DNA from: Kordiimonas gwangyangensis DSM 19435 = JCM 12864
Lineage (GTDB): Bacteria > Pseudomonadota > Alphaproteobacteria > Sphingomonadales > Kordiimonadaceae
DNA length: 64,000 nucleotides
Assembly: GCF_000375545.1 (NCBI RefSeq)
Contig: NZ_AQXF01000002.1
Location: 647,331-711,330 of the forward strand
Direction: 5' to 3'
Positions 35,423 through 45,165 of this stretch are shown here, in pieces. Every line of letters starts with the position of its first letter. The first letter of the stretch is position 1. Below the pieces are notes generated by a model. That model was given only the letters and a program-made list of their open reading frames with translations. It did no database searches and was not told the DNA's origin. The translations under genes were made by a program, and so were the position numbers.

Positions 35423-36631
35423 CTATTCGCCCCAGATGTTCTCGTAATAACGCAGGAAGTTGAGGCCGAGCACCTTCTCGATGCGTGCCGTGCTATGGCC
35501 ACGGGCCAGCATCATATCCGCAAGCTTCTGGAACTGGCCCGGCCCCTGAAGGTCAGGAATGAAGGGTACCACGCCCGGTTTTTCGCCCTTGGCGGAAATG
35601 CCCGCAGCCTGGCGGCGTTTGATCTCGTTATCAATTACAGCGCGGTAGCCTTCTAGGTCATCCACCGCTGTGGTGCCGCCATCGGTACCGATGCCTACAT
35701 GGTCCTCACCACATACCTTGATGGCATGTTCGATATGGAGGACCACATCCATTGCATTGGGGAAACTGTCTTCCTTGAGGAAGGGCATGAAATAGATGCC
35801 CACAACGCCACCCCTCTCAGCCACAAGGCGCAGTTCCTCATCCGTCTTGTTGCGCGGCAGGTTCGCCAGCGCGCGGCAGCCGGTATGGGAGATGCAGATG
35901 GGCGCCTTTGAAGCGCGCACGGCATCAAGGCAGGTTTGTTCGCCACTGTGGCTCAGATCCACCGCCACACGTGCGTCGTTCAGGCGTTCGACCACCTCGC
36001 GGCCAAAGTCGGTCAGGCCCTTGTTCTCCGCTTCCATGCTGCCATCGCCAATCTGGTTGCGTACATTATAGGTCAGCTGGATGATTTTCACGCCAAGCCC
36101 CGCGAAGGTGTCGGCGCGCGCGGCATCGTCGCCCATCATCGCGGCGTTCTGAAAGCCCATGATGATGCCCACCTTGCCTTCCGCTTTGGCCCGGCGGATA
36201 TCCGCCGCCGACCAGACCTTGAGAAGCTTGTTATCATAGCGGCGAATGCGGCGGTTCCAGTTGGCAATTTCCTGCACACTGTAGGCAAAGGGGTCCATGT
36301 CGCCCGATACATAACCAAGTGTCATGTTGATTGCCGTGGTGCCCGAGGCGATCATGTCCTCAAGCGCGCGTTCGTCAAGGCTGATGCCAGCTTTCGCCAT
36401 CACCGGGTTGCCGGTTTCTTTCTTCTTCTGGAAATTGGCAAGCCGTACATTGGGGTTTGAAATACCGCCAAGGTTATTGATCAGGATTGCGTCCTTGAGG
36501 CCATTCCAAGTTTCACCGTCCGCGAACGCAGAAACGCTGTCCATGGACGCCATCGGCATTACGGCAAGCCCGGCACCGGCAAGACGGAGGAAATCACGGC
36601 GCGCGAGCGCCAGTTTAAGGTCTGTTGTCAT
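35423..36631 (-). CDS. Tat-exported M19 (renal-dipeptidase-like) protein with altered metal site
   Basis: A 402-residue protein. An RRDFLRL twin-Arg signal (Arg11, Arg12) sends it out folded. The M19 fold is clear in IIQLTYNVRNQIGDGS ... GLTDFGREVVERLN ... VAVDLSHSG ... ICISHTGCRALANLPRNKTDEEL. The N-terminal HxD metal motif is absent (residues 46-60 read KDAILINNLGGISNP) and the bridging Glu is Gln (GFQN); two later His and an Asp (GIGTDGG) remain. It may be a subfamily with different metal use or a non-dipeptidase. It is 3 bases after the amidohydrolase gene, same operon. Confidence 0.8.
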   Translation of the reverse strand: MTTDLKLALARRDFLRLAGAGLAVMPMASMDSVSAFADGETWNGLKDAILINNLGGISNPNVRLANFQKKKETGNPVMAKAGISLDERALEDMIASGTTAINMTLGYVSGDMDPFAYSVQEIANWNRRIRRYDNKLLKVWSAADIRRAKAEGKVGIIMGFQNAAMMGDDAARADTFAGLGVKIIQLTYNVRNQIGDGSMEAENKGLTDFGREVVERLNDARVAVDLSHSGEQTCLDAVRASKAPICISHTGCRALANLPRNKTDEELRLVAERGGVVGIYFMPFLKEDSFPNAMDVVLHIEHAIKVCGEDHVGIGTDGGTTAVDDLEGYRAVIDNEIKRRQAAGISAKGEKPGVVPFIPDLQGPGQFQKLADMMLARGHSTARIEKVLGLNFLRYYENIWGE

Positions 36632-36634
36632 GGC

Positions 36635-37996
36635 TTATTCCCCCACTTCGTCTTTACTGATGCCGTGATAATTCTCACGCGGGTATTCGGCACCGCCCTT
36701 CACAGTCAGGATGACGGAGCGCATGTTGGCAATATCCTCAAGCGGGTTCTGCGCAAGGAACACAAGGTCCGCCCGTTTGCCCGGCTCAACCGTGCCGCGG
36801 TCGTCCTCCAGCCCCAAAACCTTTGCTCCCACATAGGTGGCGGAGCGGATGACCTGCAGCGGCGGCATATTGGCTTTGTCAGCCAGCACGTCAAACTCAT
36901 CAAAAAGGGCTGGATATGCTGCATCGAAGGAGAGCATGCCGTCTGTGCCGGTGGAAATATCCACGCCCGCATCAAATGCCGCTTCGGTCAGCTTGCCTGC
37001 GAAACCGGCGGGGCAGATACTGCTATCGCGTTTGTCTGCCGGTTTTTCGGCCTCACGAGCCTCCCGGTTTGCATAAAGCCAAACGGTCGCGTCCAGAATG
37101 GTGCCACGCGCAAGCATATCCTTATAGATGCCTTCCACCACCGGTGAGCGTGGGTCTAGGGCATCAAAATCAAGCGCCACCTTATGGTGGTAAACGTCAG
37201 GCCGCTCGCCTGCGATCTCGAACGCGAGGCGGCAAACATGGGAAATCACATCCACGCCTGCATCCACGACTTCGCTCGGGTACGCCGGAAAGACCATGGA
37301 ATGCGCCCATATCTTGATACCCTGTGTGTGCGCCTCATCCGTGATGCGGCGCACTTCGTCAGCCGGCAGGTTCGCGTAAATCTTGATGCCCGTAGCCCAT
37401 GTACCGATGGAGCGCGCGACCGCGAGTTTCATGTCCACTTCCGGTGTGATGGCTTGCATCCATGGCACGGCGCCGGGCACTTCCCCCTCGGCTGCCGCGC
37501 CAGGCCTGGGGTCCTGGAAGAAACTTGGGCCCGCCATAAGGGCAGAATAATAAAGGTCCGGCGCGGGGATTTTCTGCAGTCGGCTTTCCCGCGCAAGCTC
37601 CGCCAGTGCACGCATATCGCCCGCCATATCCCGCACGCTGGTGATACCGCTATAAATATAGCGCCGCATATAAGCTTTTGCCTTTGTGGCATTGGGGACC
37701 GTGGCCAAGTGCACGTGGCTGTCAATCAAGCCCGGCAGCAGATAGTGGCCGCTTGCATCGACAATTTTGGTGCCTTCAGGCGCCTGCTTGCGGAGATCCG
37801 CTGATGACGCGACTGCCGTGATGCGGCCATTCTCGATGAGCACCCCCATATCCGGCTGCGGCTCAGCGCCGGTGCCGTCAATAAGCGTGACGCCCACGTA
37901 AGCGCGTGCAGGCGCGCCCATTTCCTCTGCCACCGCGCTTGCGGCAACGCCCAACATCAGCGCCGCACACAGCGCCGCCTTTACCCCGCGAACCAT
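36635..37996 (-). CDS. secreted metal-dependent amidohydrolase
   Basis: A 453-residue protein of the imidazolonepropionase/prolidase-like amidohydrolase branch. ATG 37996 follows GGGAG and gives a signal peptide ending AVA-EEMG. Metal motif IDSHVHL with His94 and His96; a later K-I-Y-A-N (the metal-bridging Lys), HSM, SHVC and a TGTDGM Asp follow. C-terminal G-x-V-E-P-G-K-R-A-D-L-V-F is the usual closing strand. Likely an exported dipeptidase or lactamase. First gene of a two-gene operon with the M19 protein. Confidence 0.87.
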   Translation of the reverse strand: MVRGVKAALCAALMLGVAASAVAEEMGAPARAYVGVTLIDGTGAEPQPDMGVLIENGRITAVASSADLRKQAPEGTKIVDASGHYLLPGLIDSHVHLATVPNATKAKAYMRRYIYSGITSVRDMAGDMRALAELARESRLQKIPAPDLYYSALMAGPSFFQDPRPGAAAEGEVPGAVPWMQAITPEVDMKLAVARSIGTWATGIKIYANLPADEVRRITDEAHTQGIKIWAHSMVFPAYPSEVVDAGVDVISHVCRLAFEIAGERPDVYHHKVALDFDALDPRSPVVEGIYKDMLARGTILDATVWLYANREAREAEKPADKRDSSICPAGFAGKLTEAAFDAGVDISTGTDGMLSFDAAYPALFDEFDVLADKANMPPLQVIRSATYVGAKVLGLEDDRGTVEPGKRADLVFLAQNPLEDIANMRSVILTVKGGAEYPRENYHGISKDEVGE

Positions 37997-38264
37997 AGTC
38001 ACTCGCTCCCCTGAACTTGATCGGAACCTGATCTGAGGCGACAGCCTGCCACAGCTTTGGGGCGTACCGCAACCGATCACACGTGGATCAAATCGCCGCA
38101 ATCCCCGTATTTTTGCTGGCAGCGGCGGTAAAAATCGGCATGATGCCGCTAGGGAAGCCCGCCAGTATCCAACCAATCATGGGGAGTGGGGATACAGAAA
38201 GCGCGGGCGTGACGGCGCCGCCGTCCAATGACAACAATTCTGTACCTAGTGTGGGGGGACCTTC

Positions 38265-39749
38265 GTGGATAACAACACGCCCGATTCTTCAAAAATTCCG
38301 CTTTGGATAGCTTTGACGCCGCTGATCGCGCTGATCGTGATGCTGTCCTGTTCCGTTTATCTCTTCTCAGATAATTCATCTTACGGCCCCAACCAGATTG
38401 CGCTGATGATGGCGTCCGGTGTTGGTATCGCCATCGCCATGTGGCGCGGCCAAACCTACCTTGAGCTTGAAGACGCGCTGGTGCACGGCATCATGCTGTC
38501 GATGCGCGCCTGCCTCATCCTTCTCATGGTTGGGTCCATGATTGGTAGCTGGATGCTCGCTGGAACCGCGCCCGCCATCATTCACTTCGGCCTTGGGGTA
38601 TTGGACCCAGCGTTCCTCCTGCCCGCGTCGCTCATCATCTGTGCGTTTGTCGCGGCCTCTATCGGTAGTTCCTGGACAACGGCAGCAACAGTCGGTCTCG
38701 CGCTCATCGGTATCTCGAGCATCCTTGGCGTGCCGGTTGAGATGACCGCAGGTGCCGTGATCTCCGGCGCTTACTTTGGTGACAAGATGTCCCCACTGTC
38801 GGACACTACCAACCTTGCGCCTGCCATGGTGAATGTGGACCTCTTTGTGCACATCCGCCACATGCTTTGGACCACAACACCGTCGCTTCTGATCTCGCTC
38901 GTGCTCTTTACTTGGCTCGGCTCCGGTCTCAGCACCGGTGACGGCGTGGTGGAAAGTATCGAGAGCACGCGCCTGCTACTGGAACAGAGCTATAACCTCG
39001 GGTTCCCGGCCTTCATTCCGCTCATTGTGCTGCTCGCGCTGGCACTCAGGAAAGTGCCTGCACTGCCGACCATCACCATTGGTGCTTTGGTTGGCTGCCT
39101 CGTGGCAGCTTTCTATCAGGCGGATGCAACCATCGCATTTGGCGGCGGCGAAGAGACCGGCGGCAATGTGCTGGCAACGCTCAAGGCGCTGTGGACCGCC
39201 ATGGCCGACGGTTACACCGCCAACACCGGCGACGGCACGCTTGACGAGCTTCTGTCCCGCGGCGGCATGTCTAGCATGCTGAACACCGTATGGCTGATTA
39301 TCTCAGCCATGTGTTTCGGTGGCATCATGGAAAAAACGGGCTTCCTTGGCCGTATTGTAACCGCCGCACTCACAGGTGTGCGCGGTACAGGGTCGCTCAT
39401 CCTCACCACAGTACTGACGAGCATCGGCATGAACATTGTGGCGGGTGACCAGTATATCGCCATCGTGCTGCCGGGCCGCATGTATATGATGGAATACAAG
39501 CGCCGTGGCCTTGCACCGCAAAACCTCAGCCGCACGCTTGAGGATGCGGGCACCATGACCTCAGCGCTTATTCCGTGGAACACCTGTGGTGCCTTCATGG
39601 CTACCACGCTTGGTGTTGCCACCTTCGCCTACGCTCCTTACGCCTTCTTCAATATTCTCAACCCGATCGTTGCGATCATCTACGGCTTCTTCAACATCAA
39701 GATTGTGAAAGCCGAGAATGAAGAAAGGCTGGCATCTGCGGACGCGTAA
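38265..39749 (+). CDS. nhaC: NhaC-type Na+/H+ antiporter
   Basis: A 494-residue inner-membrane antiporter with about 11-12 membrane segments. Family motifs include ASIGSSWTTAATVG, GAYFGDKMSPLSDTTNLAPAM, FGGIMEKTGFLGRI and SALIPWNTCGAFMATTLGV, the NhaC signatures. GTG start with GGGGGGA at 38252-38258. It faces away from the amidohydrolase operon and ends at a strong bidirectional terminator. Role: sodium export and pH homeostasis. Confidence 0.9.
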   Translation: MDNNTPDSSKIPLWIALTPLIALIVMLSCSVYLFSDNSSYGPNQIALMMASGVGIAIAMWRGQTYLELEDALVHGIMLSMRACLILLMVGSMIGSWMLAGTAPAIIHFGLGVLDPAFLLPASLIICAFVAASIGSSWTTAATVGLALIGISSILGVPVEMTAGAVISGAYFGDKMSPLSDTTNLAPAMVNVDLFVHIRHMLWTTTPSLLISLVLFTWLGSGLSTGDGVVESIESTRLLLEQSYNLGFPAFIPLIVLLALALRKVPALPTITIGALVGCLVAAFYQADATIAFGGGEETGGNVLATLKALWTAMADGYTANTGDGTLDELLSRGGMSSMLNTVWLIISAMCFGGIMEKTGFLGRIVTAALTGVRGTGSLILTTVLTSIGMNIVAGDQYIAIVLPGRMYMMEYKRRGLAPQNLSRTLEDAGTMTSALIPWNTCGAFMATTLGVATFAYAPYAFFNILNPIVAIIYGFFNIKIVKAENEERLASADA

Positions 39750-39774
39750 GCCTGGCAGGTAAATCCTTACCCAA

Positions 39775-39808
39775 CAAAAAACCCGGCCATAACTGGCCGG
39801 GTTTTTCT
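39775..39808. terminator. bidirectional terminator between nhaC and the GH3 gene
   Basis: Perfect 10-bp stem AACCCGGCCA / TGGCCGGGTT, loop TAAC, with A-run on one side and T-run on the other. Confidence 0.9.
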
Positions 39809-39868
39809 TTCACTGCCCTCCGCGGGAAGAGGAGGCGGGAGGAACAGTGGGTGAGGTAACTTTTTACG

Positions 39869-42406
39869 CTACATCGGACACTTGGCGTCTTTGCCAACAC
39901 CGAGCTTCAGCGCAATGTTCGCGACCGTCACATCGGCCTTGCCAACTGCGGTCAGGCGGAACGGCTCAGACACCTTGTCAAAGCTGTCACCTTCTTCTGC
40001 GAGGCACGACAGCGGCACGGTAACCGTTTGCCAGCCCTTGCCTTCAATCTGGCGGAAAGTGGCGGTGAGGTCATATTCACGCGTGCAGCCTTCACCGCAA
40101 GCAAGGCTGACCATGGCGCCATTTGCACCCGCCGCAGCAACATTGAGATCAAACACAAAGGCGGCGTCCGCCTTGTATTCCTTCGACCAGTCAAGCGCTG
40201 GCCCCGCACTGATGGCAACATTCGCTGCCGTATCATGCAGCGCTTCCATGCGGAGCGCATCGCCCTGAATGTCCTTGTCGACTTGGGCAATGCGTGCGCT
40301 TTCCGTCGGCAGTGCAGCATAGGCGCCGCTCAGCTGCGCAAAGGATGTTGCATCGCTGAGGATGATCATCCAAGGCGCGATGGTGCGGCCCGCATAAAGC
40401 TTGATGTCCGCCACGTCTGTGGAGGCAACACCTTCAATATTCACCGGCAGGTCGGACGGCACGGTCACATCGCTCGTGTAATCAAGGCCATAGCCATAAG
40501 CGAACAGCGGATCATAATTTTCATGGTGCGGGTTCAGCACATCCTGCAGCGGCGACTTCGGCCAGGAGAAAGAGAGCCGCCCTTTGAAGTCATGCGCTGC
40601 CTTGCCGTCCTCGCCTGCGACCAGCACGTCCGCAATCCCCGCGCCTTCCGTGCCCGGCAGCCACGCGGCGACGAATGCATCAGATGCGTTCAGTTCCGGG
40701 TTTACCCACATGGGGCGACCAGACAGGAACACGGTCACCACAGGCACGCCGTCGGCCTTGAGTTTCTCAATCAGCTTGAGGCTGGACTTGGTGCCCGGCT
40801 CAAACTCAAGCGTTTCAATGTCACCCTGCCCTTCGGCGTAGGGATTTTCACCCACCACAACGACCGCCACGTCAGGCTTGGTCTCGTAGCTGCCATCCAC
40901 AGACAGTACAGCATCGCCGCCCGCAGCTTCCACCGCGTCCTCAAGGCCTTTGAAGATGGACGTGGCACCCGGGAAGTCGCTGTTCACGTTACCCGTGCCC
41001 TGCCAGCTAATGGTCCAGCCACCGGACTGTTTGCCAATATTGTCAGCGGCATCCCCTGCCACCAGCACGGTTTTACCCGGCTGGATTGGCAGCACCTGAC
41101 CGTTATTCTTGAGAAGCACGAGACTCTCGCGCACAGCCTGCCGTGCTACCGCACGGTTTTCCGCCCGGCCAATGATATCGTCTTGCCCCGCGACACCGCG
41201 CGCAGACGGCATGCCCTTCTCGAACAGACCAGCGCGCAGTTTGACGCGCAGGATACGGGCCACCGCATCATCAAGGCGCGCCATCGGGATCTCGCCCGCG
41301 TTCACCTGCTCGAGTGTGTTCGCATAGAGCTTTTTCCAGTCTTCAATGGTCATGAAGAGGTCGAGGCCAGCGTTCACAGAAGCAGCGCAGGAAGCGTTGT
41401 TGCAGCCCGGCACTTGGCCGTGGCCGTTCCAGTCCCCCACGATCAGACCATCAAAGCCCATACGGCCCTTCAGCACGTCGGTCAGCAGGTACTTGTTACC
41501 GTGCATCTTGGTGCCGTTCCAGGACGAGAAACTGGCCATCGCCGTTTGCACACCCGCTTCGATCGCGGCGGTATACCCGGCTGAGTGAATGTCCCTCAGT
41601 TCCTTCTCGGAAATCTTGGCATCACCCTGGTCGTCACCATCCTCGGTGCCGCCGTCAGCGAGGAAGTGTTTGGCGGTCGCCACCACATGGTTCACGTCCA
41701 GAAACTCATCTGTGCCCGGCACACCCTGAAGGCCCAGCACCATGGCGCGCGCATAAGCGGCTACGATCTCAGGCTTCTCGGAATAGCTTTCATAGGTACG
41801 GCCCCAGCGGTCATTCTGGGCCACAGCAATTGTCGGCGCAAAGGTCCAGTCGATGCCGGTCGCGCGCATTTCAAGCGCGGTAACAGCGCCCACTTTTTTC
41901 ATCAGCTCCGGGTTGTTCATCGCACCAAGGCCAATGTTGTGCGGGAAGATCGTCGCCCCAATCACGTTGTTGTGGCCGTGCACAGCGTCACTGCCCCAAA
42001 TGATCGGCACCGCGACACCGCCGTCCTTGTCGTCCATCGAGGCTTTATAAAAGCTGTCCGCAAGCGCAAGCCACTCGCCCGGTGTGGCGTGCTTGTTGCG
42101 GTTCGGCAGCGAACCACCACCATTGAGAACAGAGCCCACATGATATTTGATGATGTCGTCAGGCGTCACATACTGGATTTCCACCTGCATGATCTGGCCA
42201 ACCTTCTCCTCCACCGACATGCGGGAGATGATTTCCTTGATCTGCGCTTCCTGAGCCGCGTCCTTCTTCACCGGGCTTTCCGCAGCGGGCCAGAAGTCAG
42301 CTTCGGTCGCGCAGGCGGTGGTGTATGGCAGTACGGATGCGCACAGCATCAGGCTGGCGATAGCAGAAAGCTTGCTCCGCTTTTTCAACGTGACATGGAT
42401 GGACAT
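39869..42406 (-). CDS. GH3 exo-beta-glucosidase/glucanase, exported
   Basis: An 845-residue GH3 enzyme of ExoP/exo-1,3/1,4-beta-glucanase type that releases glucose from beta-glucans. Signal peptide with a T-T-A-C lipobox-like end. KHFLADGG begins at residue 246, and the nucleophile is Asp325 in GLIVGDWNGHG. The (alpha/beta)6 domain and a C-terminal extension of about 170 residues (beta-sandwich, carbohydrate-binding-like) follow. RBS GGAG. Two GACAGCGCTGTC operators lie 120-186 bases upstream. Part of the LacI-controlled glucan island. Confidence 0.92.
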   Translation of the reverse strand: MSIHVTLKKRSKLSAIASLMLCASVLPYTTACATEADFWPAAESPVKKDAAQEAQIKEIISRMSVEEKVGQIMQVEIQYVTPDDIIKYHVGSVLNGGGSLPNRNKHATPGEWLALADSFYKASMDDKDGGVAVPIIWGSDAVHGHNNVIGATIFPHNIGLGAMNNPELMKKVGAVTALEMRATGIDWTFAPTIAVAQNDRWGRTYESYSEKPEIVAAYARAMVLGLQGVPGTDEFLDVNHVVATAKHFLADGGTEDGDDQGDAKISEKELRDIHSAGYTAAIEAGVQTAMASFSSWNGTKMHGNKYLLTDVLKGRMGFDGLIVGDWNGHGQVPGCNNASCAASVNAGLDLFMTIEDWKKLYANTLEQVNAGEIPMARLDDAVARILRVKLRAGLFEKGMPSARGVAGQDDIIGRAENRAVARQAVRESLVLLKNNGQVLPIQPGKTVLVAGDAADNIGKQSGGWTISWQGTGNVNSDFPGATSIFKGLEDAVEAAGGDAVLSVDGSYETKPDVAVVVVGENPYAEGQGDIETLEFEPGTKSSLKLIEKLKADGVPVVTVFLSGRPMWVNPELNASDAFVAAWLPGTEGAGIADVLVAGEDGKAAHDFKGRLSFSWPKSPLQDVLNPHHENYDPLFAYGYGLDYTSDVTVPSDLPVNIEGVASTDVADIKLYAGRTIAPWMIILSDATSFAQLSGAYAALPTESARIAQVDKDIQGDALRMEALHDTAANVAISAGPALDWSKEYKADAAFVFDLNVAAAGANGAMVSLACGEGCTREYDLTATFRQIEGKGWQTVTVPLSCLAEEGDSFDKVSEPFRLTAVGKADVTVANIALKLGVGKDAKCPM

Positions 42407-42525
42407 AATTTTCTCCAGATGTGTCCTCGGGAGAATGGCAGTGTGTAACCTCCCCCAAGGTCCGACCCTTTTTCGCCGCCAGTTCCTTCCCCTCGCGGCA
42501 TGAATTTCGTGCGCCTGCCAAATAA

Positions 42526-42537
42526 GACAGCGCTGTC
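42526..42537. promoter_or_regulatory. LacI-type operator 1 (GH3 promoter, proximal)
   Basis: Perfect 12-bp palindrome GACAGCGCTGTC, 119 bases upstream of the GH3 ATG. Confidence 0.75.
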
Positions 42538-42564
42538 ATTTAAAATTGACAGAATCCGGCGAAA

Positions 42565-42570
42565 TGTCCA
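42565..42570 (-). promoter_or_regulatory. TGGACA box between the GH3 operators
   Basis: On the minus strand TGGACA lies 10 bases after the distal operator. The same box at nearly the same place occurs at the TonB receptor promoter (53582-53587), so it is probably the -35 element. No strong -10 is seen here. Confidence 0.45.
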
Positions 42571-42580
42571 GAAAAAATAT

Positions 42581-42592
42581 GACAGCGCTGTC
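42581..42592. promoter_or_regulatory. LacI-type operator 2 (GH3 promoter, distal)
   Basis: Second perfect GACAGCGCTGTC; centre 55 bases from operator 1. Confidence 0.75.
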
Positions 42593-42612
42593 TTAATTTA
42601 AATGAACTGGGA

Positions 42613-43638
42613 TCAAGCCAGCTTCGCGACGGAATCCCGTTTAACAAGGGAAAAACTGTGTACAGACGGCGTCAGAACTGCGTCTTCCTCCCCCTCTTCC
42701 GTCTTCATGACAAGGTCGAAGGCAGTACGTGCCATTTCTTCAACCGGCTGTTTCACGGTCGTGAGCGCCGGTGAGACGATAGAGGCAATCGCATCATCAT
42801 CAAAGCCCGCGATCGACAGCTCCTCCGGCACCTTCATTCCCCGCTCCCGCGCGACAGCCAGAATGCCCGATGCCATCTCATCGTTGGAGGCAAAAACCGC
42901 TGTTGGCTTATCTTCAAGCGCCAGCAATGCCTCAGCCGCCGCCCTGCCACTCGCGTAAGAGAACATGCCTGCCACCACCATCTCGTGTTTTACGCGCAAG
43001 CCATGGGTTTGCATGGCGCGAATATAGCCGCGTTCCCGGTCCACGGAACAGGCGTGGTTCGGGTCACCTTTTACAAAGGCAATCTTCTCATGCCCCATGC
43101 TGATAAGATATTCCGTCATCTCGAAGGCGGCCTGGAATTCGTCAATGGTGACCTTGACCATATCATCGGCTGTAACGCCCGCCGCGATGCGCGCTGTTGG
43201 TACACCGCTCGCGCGCAAGGCATTCAGCACCACCATGTCGTCGCAGATGGGCGCGGACAGGATAACCGCATCAAACTTGATGCTGTTCAGCACCTGACGG
43301 AGCTTGGCCTCGTCCCCCTGCTCCTTGAATACTTCGACCACCAAGTGGCAGCCAATGGCTTCACAGCGGTTGAGGATGCTGCGCAAAACCTTGCTGATAT
43401 AATCCCCGCTCGGGTCATCAACAAACAGGCCGACGATATAGGATTTGCTACCCGCCAAGCCGCGCGCCTGCAAGGACGGGCGAAAGTTCAGCTCGGCGGC
43501 GACTTCGAGGATTTTTTTCTTCTTGTCCTCGCTGACATATTTTTCATTATTGAAAACCCGCGAGACGGTCTTCATCGACACGCCAGCAAGGCGCGCCACA
43601 TCGCTCATCGTCGCGTTTTTTGGTTTTCCGTTTGCCAT
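42613..43638 (-). CDS. LacI-family transcriptional regulator of the glucan island
   Basis: A 341-residue repressor. The N-terminal HTH is ATMSDVARLAGVSMKTVSRV with NNEKYVS, followed by the hinge helix FRPSLQARGLAGSKS. The periplasmic-binding-protein-like sugar domain follows (VGLFVDDPSGDYI, then E-F-Q-A and IAFVKGDPNHACSVDRERGY). An imperfect copy of its presumed operator lies 96 bases upstream, suggesting autoregulation together with the divergent symporter. It lies between GH3 and the symporter, and the palindromes occur only near genes of the same sugar system, so it most probably binds them. Confidence 0.93.
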   Translation of the reverse strand: MANGKPKNATMSDVARLAGVSMKTVSRVFNNEKYVSEDKKKKILEVAAELNFRPSLQARGLAGSKSYIVGLFVDDPSGDYISKVLRSILNRCEAIGCHLVVEVFKEQGDEAKLRQVLNSIKFDAVILSAPICDDMVVLNALRASGVPTARIAAGVTADDMVKVTIDEFQAAFEMTEYLISMGHEKIAFVKGDPNHACSVDRERGYIRAMQTHGLRVKHEMVVAGMFSYASGRAAAEALLALEDKPTAVFASNDEMASGILAVARERGMKVPEELSIAGFDDDAIASIVSPALTTVKQPVEEMARTAFDLVMKTEEGEEDAVLTPSVHSFSLVKRDSVAKLA

Positions 43639-43734
43639 TCTTGTGCCAGCCCAGCCTATTTGCCGCTATATTGATGCGTGAATGCGGATCATAAGTCCAC
43701 TATAACAAGTACGTTGCGAATGTCACGCGAACAT

Positions 43735-43746
43735 GATAGCGCTGTC
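43735..43746. promoter_or_regulatory. LacI-type operator 3 (divergent regulator/symporter region)
   Basis: GATAGCGCTGTC, one change from the other four, in the 150-base gap between the regulator and the symporter, 42 bases before the symporter ATG. Confidence 0.65.
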
Positions 43747-43788
43747 ATTATTGCAAATACTTGAAAAGAAAAGAGTTCAAGCGCCGCG

Positions 43789-45150
43789 ATGGGAAGTAGC
43801 AGCCGCCAAAACTCGAAACTGCCGACCTTCCTTGGCTATGGCTCGGGGGATTTCGCGCTTAACCTGTTCTGGCAAGGAACAGGCTTTTTCCTGTTCTATT
43901 TCTTCACCAATGTGCTGGGCCTTTCCGGCAGTGTGGTTGGCACCATCTTCCTGATGGCAAGCCTTTGGGACGCGGTCTCTGACCCCATGATGGGTTATAT
44001 CGCGGACCGCACAAAATCGCGCCTTGGGCCATACAGGCCCTACCTTCTTTACGGCGCGGTGCCGCTCTCGCTTTCCTTCATGCTCATGTTCTCCCCCCTC
44101 GATATGGGGACCGAAAGCGGCCAGATCATTTATGCTAGCCTGGCGCTGCTGTTGTTCCGCACGACGTATACCATTGTTTCGATCCCTTATTCCGCGCTTG
44201 GCGCACGGGTGACGCGCAATTTTGACGGCCGCACGCGCCTTGCTGGCATCCGCATGTATTTTGGTTTCATGGGCGGCGTTTTCATCAGCTTCACGGCCAA
44301 AAAGCTGCAGGAAAACTATGATGACCCCACCGCGTTTTTCTACATGGGCATCGTAGCCGGCGTGGTTGCCATTGTTGTGCTGGTGGCGTGTGCCCTGCTG
44401 TCGCGGGAAAGTGCCAATCCCATCAACCGGCACAGCGCGCCAAAGGAGGGCAGCGCCAGCATTGCGGCCATTTTCCAGAACCGGCCTTTCCTCCTCATCG
44501 TGGGCGGCATCAGCCTTGTAACCATTGCCACCAACACAGTCGCGCAAACCCTGCTTTACTATTTCGAGACCCACCTCGGCGACCGCATCTCGGGCAACAA
44601 TGCCATCATTATCATGAGCGGTGCGCCGCTCCTCACCATCCCACTTTGGTCTGCGCTCACGCTCAAAGTGGGAAAAAAAGCCGCGTGGATCATGGGAAGC
44701 CTGATTGGCGCCGCCGGCCTCGCGGTGCTTTATTTCGCAGCACTTCATGACGAGATGGTAGCCTACGCAGGTGTCACCATCACGGTCGTTGGCCTCAGCG
44801 CCTATGCCGTTATTTTCTGGAGCATCCTCCCGGACACCATTGAATATGGTTACTATCGCAGCGGTATCAAAAGTGAATCGCTCCTTATCGGGGTCGCCTC
44901 ATCGTTCCAGAAGCTCTCAATCGGCTTGTCTGCCTATATCGCAGGCCATTTGCTTGACCTCACCGGCTACCTGCCCAATACCGCCCCCACTGAGGCCGTG
45001 GCTGACGGTATCCGCGATATTTTCACCATTATTCCCGCCATCGCGCTGCTGGCATCCGCCGCGCTGATGATCTTTTACCCCATTACCGCGCGCTCCCACG
45101 CAGCGCTCGTTGAGGAGCTGCAGGCGCGCGAAGGCGATACAAACAACTAA
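43789..45150 (+). CDS. GPH-family sugar:cation symporter (MFS)
   Basis: A 453-residue inner-membrane transporter with 12 predicted segments. The glycoside-pentoside-hexuronide hallmarks are GSGDFALNLFWQGTGFFLFYF, SLWDAVSDPMMGYIADRTKSRLGPYRPYLL and IPYSALGARVTRNFDGRTRLAGIR. It should move glucose oligomers or glucosides from the periplasm with Na+ or H+. AAGAG-type RBS. It is divergent from the LacI gene and 15 bases upstream of the GH16 gene, forming a two-gene operon. Confidence 0.93.
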   Translation: MGSSSRQNSKLPTFLGYGSGDFALNLFWQGTGFFLFYFFTNVLGLSGSVVGTIFLMASLWDAVSDPMMGYIADRTKSRLGPYRPYLLYGAVPLSLSFMLMFSPLDMGTESGQIIYASLALLLFRTTYTIVSIPYSALGARVTRNFDGRTRLAGIRMYFGFMGGVFISFTAKKLQENYDDPTAFFYMGIVAGVVAIVVLVACALLSRESANPINRHSAPKEGSASIAAIFQNRPFLLIVGGISLVTIATNTVAQTLLYYFETHLGDRISGNNAIIIMSGAPLLTIPLWSALTLKVGKKAAWIMGSLIGAAGLAVLYFAALHDEMVAYAGVTITVVGLSAYAVIFWSILPDTIEYGYYRSGIKSESLLIGVASSFQKLSIGLSAYIAGHLLDLTGYLPNTAPTEAVADGIRDIFTIIPAIALLASAALMIFYPITARSHAALVEELQAREGDTNN

Positions 45151-45165
45151 CTCGGAGGGACATTT

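Noticed and set aside
40028..41584. A 518-codon plus-strand frame opposite the GH3 gene
   Set aside because: Antisense shadow with His/Arg-rich composition and no motif.
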